Source: CAZRIZ01 sp964600285
GTDB taxonomy: Bacteria; Patescibacteriota; Saccharimonadia; Saccharimonadales; Saccharimonadaceae
Length of the DNA: 10,903 nucleotides
Assembly: GCA_964600285.1 (NCBI GenBank)
Contig: CAZRIZ010000023.1
Span: 1-10,903, forward strand
Reading direction: 5' to 3'
Shown here: piece by piece, positions 6,008 to 10,903 of the stretch
Numbering within the stretch: position 1 is the first letter of the stretch
Layout: each line of letters starts with the position of its first letter
Notes under the pieces: model-generated
Seen by the model: the letters and a program-made list of their open reading frames with translations, nothing else
The model's database searches: none
What the model was told of the DNA's origin: nothing
Position numbers and translations under genes: made by a program

Positions 6008-6808
6008 TTAGATAGCTCCTATGAGTGGTTGGGACATAAATATCAATAAAAGCGCGATTGTGACAAAGCACAGAATAATAGGCAAAATATTCCGGGTTGA
6101 AATAGCTTTTTTGCCAGATTCATGCTTATCTAAACCAACGAAATAGTCGTCTACAAGCAAGCTAATTGCTAAGTTAGCGAGGGCTATAATAATGGCCGGT
6201 TGGACAAGATAGATACCACTAAGAGGTGACCGATAAGCCACCACCCAGTGATTTAGTATCCACAGCAACTCGCCACTAATTAGCGCCCAAATACCAGCAT
6301 AATAGCTAACATTTTTCACATTATAGGCTGACAAAATGTGTCGACCGGTTACAAAACAAATTAATAATTCTACTAGGATTACAAAAAAATCGTTCCATTC
6401 ATAGCTGACCATCAAAAGAGAGCTGATACCAAAAAATAGAGCAATCAGGCCTTGGGAGGCTACCATTTTCTTCGATGCTCTCGGCTTGATAATCAAAAGC
6501 CAGGTGAGATAGGCTACAAAGATTATTACTTGCGGAACTACGCTCTGTGAAGCCTGGCTTAGCCAAGTTACATAACTCAACCCGACCATAAAATCGACTG
6601 CATTTGATTGTATATTAGCCCACCAAAAGCGTGGCTTGACGGCCAAGACTCGCCACTTACTTAATAACAGCAGAACTATAGCCAAGGCTGGTGATGAAAA
6701 TACCGCGAGCAATACCCAAACTCCCACCGCAAAACCAACATTAAGCGAAATATAAACAGCTTGGTTGGTTAAGTTTCGTATTTTATCTTTTGATAAGTTC
6801 TTTTTCAT
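6008..6808 (-). CDS. Unknown polytopic membrane protein
   Basis: The 266 residues form a very hydrophobic protein that I cannot assign. By eye there are about seven to eight membrane segments, near 17-36, 38-55, 72-88, 92-107, 117-135, 139-155, 167-188, 198-219 and 241-262; some may be half-helices. A basic N-terminus (KKNLSKDK) precedes the first segment, and a hydrophilic loop with KHESGKK lies near 228-236. No transporter, flippase or enzyme signature is evident. Its ATG abuts the LCP stop (TAG|ATG at 6806-6811). An AGAGGA Shine-Dalgarno lies at 6813-6818 inside the end of the LCP gene, so translation is probably coupled. Position between a wall-polymer ligase and an envelope protease suggests a role in envelope assembly (inference only). 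The stop is TAA. Confidence 0.85.
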   Translation of the reverse strand: MKKNLSKDKIRNLTNQAVYISLNVGFAVGVWVLLAVFSSPALAIVLLLLSKWRVLAVKPRFWWANIQSNAVDFMVGLSYVTWLSQASQSVVPQVIIFVAYLTWLLIIKPRASKKMVASQGLIALFFGISSLLMVSYEWNDFFVILVELLICFVTGRHILSAYNVKNVSYYAGIWALISGELLWILNHWVVAYRSPLSGIYLVQPAIIIALANLAISLLVDDYFVGLDKHESGKKAISTRNILPIILCFVTIALLLIFMSQPLIGAI

Positions 6809-8485
6809 CTAATCCTCTATAGAGTTTATCACGACGACAAAATCAAGTGTAGCATCGTAGTCAAACGAAGTTGAGCAACTAGGAACTTGCCCGCCACTAA
6901 CTTTCTTGATTTTAGCCAATGTCTTGGGTTTATCAGTTGCTGTATTGCCCAAAGCATAAATAACTACGTCAGAGCTAGTTTCACATTGCGCCGGGGCATT
7001 CCCAACCTGGGAAACAGCCAAGCCAGTCTCCTTTAGTTTATCAGCCAACTTCTGAGCAGCGCCCACTTCGCCACTAGCATTAAACACACCTATGCGGGCG
7101 TTTTCAGCCGACAAACCAGCGTCAGTTAGTTCACGAGAAATATATGCTTTGATAGCCGAGTACTCAAATAGACCAGCCGCTGGTTGCTCCATCGAGGTGT
7201 TTTTTACACTGGTACCACTCTTTATAAGATAGATGCCCTCGCCCACCAAACTAATAGAGCGTCCTGATTTAAAATTAATCTTTGAAGCTAAATCAACCAC
7301 CGACCTAACTTCGTCAGATGACACATTGGTCTTAACATTATCTCCAACCGCATCAACAATCTTGCTAAATTTAGCATAGTTTGTGAGCGTTCCAACAGTC
7401 AGTGTTTTATCGAGCAAAGCATTAACTACTTTTTGCTGGTTCTTTTCCCTGTCGTAGTTGGAGTTAGGCAGGCCGTAACCAACTACGCCCGGAGCGTTGC
7501 GAGCTCGGATAAACGCTAAAGCATGTTCGCCGTCCATATGATGAACTCCCGGCTCATATTTAACATAGTAACACTTGTAGTTACACTTCCAATCAAAGTT
7601 CCTGTCTAAGATACTACCTGGCATAACACCACGAGGCACCGAGCCATAACCCATCACATCTACATCAACACCATCAACAGCGTCAACCAAAGCAATAACA
7701 CCACCAAAGTTAAGGTGCACATAATATTGCATTTCTAAGCTAGTTATCTCGGTAACTTTGCGCATCAATGCTTCGGCACCGGCTTTTTCATCTTTACCGT
7801 CATCGGAGCCACACATATAGACAGTGTTTAGTTTTTCTTGATAGCCCACGCTACATGGGTTCTCGTGTTTAATCCACAAATCCCTAGGAAGATTTAGCAT
7901 AGCCATATCATCTTCCTCTTTGTTGATACTTATAATCATAATTGAGTCGGTTAAGTTTGGACCACCGTGCTTCCCACCTTCATCGTCCTCAGCTGTTCCA
8001 AAAACCAAGATGTTAGTTCGGCCATTGCTGTCTGTTTTTAACGGTTTGGCAGTAAATATCCCCGTCCAGCTCCCGTCTAAAACCTTAGAGGAAGCTGAAA
8101 ATATCTTGTAAGCATAAAAACCACCATAGACCAGTCCCACGACTAATAGTACTAAAATAATACGGACTATCAACTTTAGTGGACTTTTTTTAGACCTTGG
8201 CTTCTTTTTGGCTATTTCTGTAGCTCTTATTTTGCCAGACTGTACAGTTTGATTATTACGTTTTGGCTCTTGATCTGGTAAATCTGACAATACGGGCAAT
8301 TCGCCCAAGTCATAATCATCTGACCTAGTAGCTTTAACTGGCTCCATATCACGCAAACGGTCCGACTTCACTGGCAAAGTAGGTTGACTAGCCTTACCCG
8401 GCTTGCCAACTGGGTTTGCTGTCTGTATTGGTCTCGACGGGTTAGGACGAAAACCATCAATTGAAACTGAACGTTTGCTCTTCAT
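6809..8485 (-). CDS. LytR-CpsA-Psr (LCP) family cell-wall polymer ligase with LytR_C domain
   Basis: LCP proteins transfer lipid-linked glycopolymers onto peptidoglycan or other surface acceptors outside the cell. The 558 residues comprise a long basic, Pro-rich cytoplasmic tail (1 to about 103), one membrane helix (about 104-124), the LCP domain (about 155-362) and a C-terminal LytR_C domain (about 464-555, starting ARIGVFNASG). LCP landmarks are LTDSIMIISIN (178-188), MLNLPRDLWI (196-205), HALAFIRARN (321-330) and YDREKNQQKVV (344-354). In the last, the usual second arginine before QQ is an asparagine (N349). The six cysteines are all extracytoplasmic and fall into three close pairs (211/225, 301/305, 501/537), suggesting disulfides. 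It heads the operon with the membrane protein and htrA. A -10 box 11 bases before the ATG predicts a near-leaderless mRNA. The stop is TAG. Confidence 0.93.
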   Translation of the reverse strand: MKSKRSVSIDGFRPNPSRPIQTANPVGKPGKASQPTLPVKSDRLRDMEPVKATRSDDYDLGELPVLSDLPDQEPKRNNQTVQSGKIRATEIAKKKPRSKKSPLKLIVRIILVLLVVGLVYGGFYAYKIFSASSKVLDGSWTGIFTAKPLKTDSNGRTNILVFGTAEDDEGGKHGGPNLTDSIMIISINKEEDDMAMLNLPRDLWIKHENPCSVGYQEKLNTVYMCGSDDGKDEKAGAEALMRKVTEITSLEMQYYVHLNFGGVIALVDAVDGVDVDVMGYGSVPRGVMPGSILDRNFDWKCNYKCYYVKYEPGVHHMDGEHALAFIRARNAPGVVGYGLPNSNYDREKNQQKVVNALLDKTLTVGTLTNYAKFSKIVDAVGDNVKTNVSSDEVRSVVDLASKINFKSGRSISLVGEGIYLIKSGTSVKNTSMEQPAAGLFEYSAIKAYISRELTDAGLSAENARIGVFNASGEVGAAQKLADKLKETGLAVSQVGNAPAQCETSSDVVIYALGNTATDKPKTLAKIKKVSGGQVPSCSTSFDYDATLDFVVVINSIED

Positions 8486-8496
8486 GTCAGTGTATA

Positions 8497-8525
8497 AGTA
8501 TAGCTGAAAAAATTAAAATTAAAAA
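8497..8525 (-). promoter_or_regulatory. Promoter of the LCP-membrane protein-htrA operon
   Basis: On the minus strand TATACT (8502-8497) is a good -10, with a weak T-rich -35 (TTTTTA, 8525-8520) 17 bp upstream. Transcription would start near 8490, about 5 bases before the ATG at 8485. The 68-bp gap is shared with the divergent lepB promoter. Confidence 0.6.
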
Positions 8526-8536
8526 CCCACTCCAGG

Positions 8537-8545
8537 TGGTATAAT
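8537..8545 (+). promoter_or_regulatory. Extended -10 promoter of lepB, predicting a leaderless mRNA
   Basis: A perfect TATAAT (8540-8545) is preceded by TGG (8537-8539), an extended -10. There is no strong -35. Eight bases separate the -10 from the lepB ATG at 8554, so transcription should begin at or within 2-3 bases of the start codon. Confidence 0.75.
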
Positions 8546-8553
8546 ATATAACT

Positions 8554-9156
8554 ATGAGCACAATCAACATTAATCGCTCTAATAAACTTAGGGACATTAG
8601 TAATTTAGTCACCTTTATTGCCGCCGTTATAGTTGGCACCCTTTTAGTAAATGCTTTTGTTTTCAGGAGCTACAGCGTGGTGGGTATAAGCATGCAAGAC
8701 ACATTAGAAAACGACGAGAGAATTATTGTTAACCGCTTACCTGGCACTTGGGCACAAATTAAAAATATTGACTATGTGCCAAAACGAGGACAGGTTATTG
8801 TCTTTCAAAATCCAAGATCTAGTGCCAATGGCGACCGTGACAAATATTTAGTCAAGCGAGTCATCGCTTTTGCCGGAGAAAGAGTCGTCGTTAAAGACGG
8901 AACAATCAAAGTTTACAATAGCGAGCATCCTGATGGGTTTAACCCAGACGAACTCATAAAAGACCGACCTCGCACACCAACTTCGGGCGAGATAGACACG
9001 GTTGTTCCAGCCAAAACAGTATTTGTAGCTGGGGACCATCGTGATGGTAACAACTCGTTTGATTCACGCAACGGACTAGGAACGGTACCAACTTATGATA
9101 TTATCGGACCGGTTGCCGTCAGGTGGTGGCCAATTACCACCCTACGAACTTTTTAG
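8554..9156 (+). CDS. lepB: Signal peptidase I
   Basis: Signal peptidase I cleaves signal peptides from exported proteins at the outer face of the membrane. The 200 residues contain one N-terminal membrane helix (about 17-38). The catalytic serine is S46 in VVGISMQDTL (8689-8691) and the catalytic lysine is K101 in KYLVKRVIA. The C-terminal box is VAGDHRDGNNSFDSRNGLG (158-176), with the conserved D170-S171-R172. The family motif SMxPT reads S-M-Q-D-T here, with Asp in place of Pro. The start is placed by the extended -10 only 8 bases upstream. The gene is divergent from the LCP operon and convergent with parB, overlapping its 3' end by 15 bases (9142-9156). No terminator is visible. The stop is TAG. 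Confidence 0.95.
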   Translation: MSTININRSNKLRDISNLVTFIAAVIVGTLLVNAFVFRSYSVVGISMQDTLENDERIIVNRLPGTWAQIKNIDYVPKRGQVIVFQNPRSSANGDRDKYLVKRVIAFAGERVVVKDGTIKVYNSEHPDGFNPDELIKDRPRTPTSGEIDTVVPAKTVFVAGDHRDGNNSFDSRNGLGTVPTYDIIGPVAVRWWPITTLRTF

Positions 9157-10026
9157 GAATTGTTTAATACGTTCAAATTCAGTTTGATTTTTGTAGCTAA
9201 TCTCAATTTTTCCTGCACCGTCATCTCGAGGGCGCACAACAACTTTAGCCTTAAATAAATCGGACATATCTTTGGCAAAGTTAAGCAGTTCAATGTTTTG
9301 CGAGAGTGTTGACTTCTTTTTACTTGGCTCAACTCGCAAATTTTTGACTAATTGTTCAACTTGACGAGCTGAATAGCCATGGCTCTCGATCTGCTCCGCC
9401 AATTTAACTGCCACGTCATTATCTAAACCAATCAAAGGTCGTGCCTGGCCTTCCGTGATTTTTCCTTGATCAAGCATAGCAATGATTTGTTTGGGCAAGC
9501 GCAATAAACGCAAAGTGTTACTGACTGCCCCTACCGACTTACCACCAACTCGGCTACCAATTTCGGCCAAGGTTAGGCTAAACTGATCGCGTAATTTAAG
9601 ATAACTAGTCGCCACCTCCACTACACTTAAGTCTCGCCTCTGAATATTCTCAATTAAAGATAATTCTAGTCGGTTCTGATCTGATAATTTTCGCACAATT
9701 GCCGGAATAGTTTTTTTACCAGCTAACTTAGAGGCTCGAAAACGCCTCTCACCAGCAACAATTTGGTACTTATCGCCTTTTTTGACGACCACTATTGGTT
9801 GCAAGACACCGTGTATCTTGATTGATTCGGCTAGTTGCATTAGAGCATCTTCGTCAAAGTTCTTTCTAGGCTGGTTTTTATCTGTTGTAATTTTGTCTAC
9901 ATCTATATTAAGCAAACTTGATATCTTTTCATCTTGTTTGCTGGTTGGATCGAACTCATCATCAAATAATTCAGTTGGTATTAAGGACTCAAAACCTCTT
10001 CCTAAGGCTGTTTTTCTAGCTGACAC
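9142..10026 (-). CDS. parB: Chromosome-partitioning protein ParB
   Basis: ParB is the CTP-dependent DNA clamp that loads at parS sites and works with ParA to segregate replicated origins. The 294 residues are typical. The N-terminus has ALGRGFESLIP (7-17), which contacts ParA in homologues. The CTP-binding core includes NQPRKNFDE (51-59), GERRFRA (92-98) and ENIQRRDL (126-133). A helix-turn-helix follows at about 152-177 (LTLAEIGSRV...VSNTLRLLRLP), then a C-terminal dimerisation segment. The start is GTG at 10024-10026, inside the last codons of parA (11-base overlap), with a complete AAGGAGGTGAT Shine-Dalgarno at 10032-10042. parA and parB are therefore one coupled operon. No parS-like palindrome was found in the window. 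The 3' end overlaps convergent lepB. The stop is TAG. Confidence 0.96.
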   Translation of the reverse strand: MSARKTALGRGFESLIPTELFDDEFDPTSKQDEKISSLLNIDVDKITTDKNQPRKNFDEDALMQLAESIKIHGVLQPIVVVKKGDKYQIVAGERRFRASKLAGKKTIPAIVRKLSDQNRLELSLIENIQRRDLSVVEVATSYLKLRDQFSLTLAEIGSRVGGKSVGAVSNTLRLLRLPKQIIAMLDQGKITEGQARPLIGLDNDVAVKLAEQIESHGYSARQVEQLVKNLRVEPSKKKSTLSQNIELLNFAKDMSDLFKAKVVVRPRDDGAGKIEISYKNQTEFERIKQFLKSS

Positions 10027-10780
10027 GGCTAATCACCTCCTTGGCTAGAGCTTTATACGAACGGGCTCCCTTAGAAAATCTGTCATATTCGCCAATTGGC
10101 ACACCGTGACTAGGCGCTTCAGCTAGTCTAACATTTCTGGGTATAGAACTGTTAAAAACCTTGTCTTTGAAATACTTACGAATTTCAGTTAAAACTTGGC
10201 CCGAAAGTGCCGTTCGGCTGTCAACCATAGTGGGTAAAACACCCAATAATTCCAACTCTGGATTCATACCACCACGCACAATTTTCATAGTTTCTAGTAG
10301 TTGACTTAAGCCTTCTAGAGCATAAAATTCTGTCTGCACTGGCAAAATGACATATTGCGAAGCTATCAAGGCGTTAACCGTTAATAGACTCAAGCTGGGC
10401 GGACAATCAATTAAAATAAAATCGTAATCGTTAGAAATACCGTCAATCGCCCTTTTTAATCGACTAAACCGACGTTCAGCCTTAGATAATTCGGCCTCAG
10501 TATTAGCTAGCGTAGGTAGGGTCGGAACTAAAGATAGATTTTTGTAAGGCGATTCTACTATAACATCACTTAGAGACTTTGTTCCGGACAAGACATCAGC
10601 AATGGTATACTTAAGGTTAGCTTTATCTGTGCCAAATCCGCTAGTAGTGTTTCCCTGAGGATCGAAATCAATCAAAAGAGTTTTTTTGCCAAGTTTAGCC
10701 ACATAGTAAGACAGATTCACGGCCGTCGTGGTCTTACCCACGCCCCCTTTTTGATTAGTTATTGCAATAATAGTCGTCAC
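10016..10780 (-). CDS. parA: Chromosome-partitioning ATPase ParA (Soj)
   Basis: ParA is the nucleoid-associated ATPase whose ParB-stimulated hydrolysis drives origin segregation. The 254 residues match chromosomal Soj proteins, without the N-terminal DNA-binding extension of plasmid type Ia ParA. The deviant Walker A motif is K11-GGVGKT-T18, with the signature lysine K11. DFDPQGN lies at 38-44, and the Walker B/switch II region is ILIDCPPSLS at 122-131. The C-terminal block NVRLAEAPSHGVPIGEYD is strongly conserved in the family. The start is GTG at 10778-10780, supported by AAGGAG at 10788-10793 with 7-base spacing. It is first in the parA-parB operon, with a promoter about 20 bases upstream. 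The stop is TAG, inside parB. Confidence 0.97.
   Translation of the reverse strand: MTTIIAITNQKGGVGKTTTAVNLSYYVAKLGKKTLLIDFDPQGNTTSGFGTDKANLKYTIADVLSGTKSLSDVIVESPYKNLSLVPTLPTLANTEAELSKAERRFSRLKRAIDGISNDYDFILIDCPPSLSLLTVNALIASQYVILPVQTEFYALEGLSQLLETMKIVRGGMNPELELLGVLPTMVDSRTALSGQVLTEIRKYFKDKVFNSSIPRNVRLAEAPSHGVPIGEYDRFSKGARSYKALAKEVISRVS
10032..10042 (-). promoter_or_regulatory. Full-length Shine-Dalgarno of parB
   Basis: On the minus strand this reads AAGGAGGTGAT, complementary to the whole canonical 16S rRNA 3' tail, inside the parA coding sequence. The GGAGG core is 9 bases from the parB GTG. It fixes the GTG start and implies that this organism keeps a normal anti-Shine-Dalgarno. Confidence 0.85.
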
Positions 10781-10787
10781 ACTAAAT

Positions 10788-10793
10788 CTCCTT
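10788..10793 (-). promoter_or_regulatory. Shine-Dalgarno of parA
   Basis: AAGGAG on the minus strand, 7 bases before the GTG at 10780, decides this non-ATG start. Confidence 0.8.
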
Positions 10794-10801
10794 CAGATTT
10801 A

Positions 10802-10830
10802 ATTATATCACGAGCATAATCACTTTTTAA
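10802..10830 (-). promoter_or_regulatory. Promoter of parA-parB
   Basis: On the minus strand a perfect TATAAT (10807-10802) is preceded by TGA, an extended -10. A weak TTAAAA at 10830-10825 is 17 bp upstream as a -35. Transcription would start near 10795, just ahead of the Shine-Dalgarno, giving a leader of about 15 bases. Confidence 0.7.
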
Positions 10831-10903
10831 TAGTTAGGCATAGTGACAATTATGTGTGGGGTTTGGTGAGCGTGGAGTTTAGTAAGTGCTGAGTTCTGGT
10901 TCT
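10831..10903. other. Unassigned right edge
   Basis: G/T-rich on the plus strand, resembling the first 150 bases of the window in composition. A minus-strand frame is open from the edge to a TAA at 10827-10829 (24 residues), too short to call. No gene, parS or origin motif is recognised. Confidence 0.4.

Noticed and set aside
10827..10903. Minus-strand frame open from the right edge, possible C-terminus of a gene upstream of parA
   Set aside because: Only 24 residues are visible, with no family resemblance; chance is likely.
9142..10903. parS site near parAB
   Set aside because: I looked for a palindrome like TGTTNCACGTGAAACA in and around the operon and found none by eye; it may lie outside the window.

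Overview
The window looks like compact chromosomal DNA from a host-dependent or ultra-small bacterium of the Candidate Phyla Radiation (Patescibacteria). Candidatus Saccharibacteria (TM7) is my best guess. This rests on family resemblance and gene content (short 200-residue EF-Ts, zinc-free type B L31, envelope genes beside parAB), not on a database search. The standard code fits: all twelve genes are full length without in-frame TGA, and all twelve end in TAA or TAG.

Layout. Positions 1-435 hold no convincing gene. At 495-863 lies an unrecognised small protein gene behind a near-consensus promoter, closed by a hairpin that probably also ends the facing tsf transcript. Positions 940-2267 (minus strand) are the rpsB-tsf operon. 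Positions 2268-2434 hold back-to-back promoters for rpsB and for the L31 gene, plus a leader hairpin in front of rpsB. Positions 2435-4801 (plus strand) carry rpmE2, a terminator, then prfA-prmC: release factor 1 and the methyltransferase that modifies its GGQ glutamine. Positions 4798-8485 (minus strand) are a three-gene envelope operon: a LytR-CpsA-Psr cell-wall ligase, an unknown polytopic membrane protein, and an HtrA-type protease. lepB (signal peptidase I) is divergent from it at 8554-9156. Positions 9142-10780 (minus strand) are parA-parB for chromosome segregation. The last ~120 bases hold the parA promoter and an unassigned edge.

How the genes work together. The left half is translation machinery: decoding (S2, L31), elongation (EF-Ts), termination (RF1) and RF1 maturation (PrmC). 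The right half is the cell surface and chromosome: export cleavage (LepB), attachment of wall polymer (LCP), extracytoplasmic proteolysis (HtrA) and segregation (ParAB). Packing is tight. Convergent pairs prmC/htrA and lepB/parB overlap at their stop codons with no terminator visible. Several first-in-operon genes have a -10 box so close to the start codon that the mRNA would be leaderless or nearly so. Operon-internal genes instead mostly carry Shine-Dalgarno sites.

I did not find an obvious new multi-gene defence or mobile system. The best leads are the orphan 495-863 gene, the rpsB leader hairpin, the LCP/unknown/HtrA operon, the leaderless promoters, and motif substitutions in EF-Ts, PrmC, RF1 and LepB.
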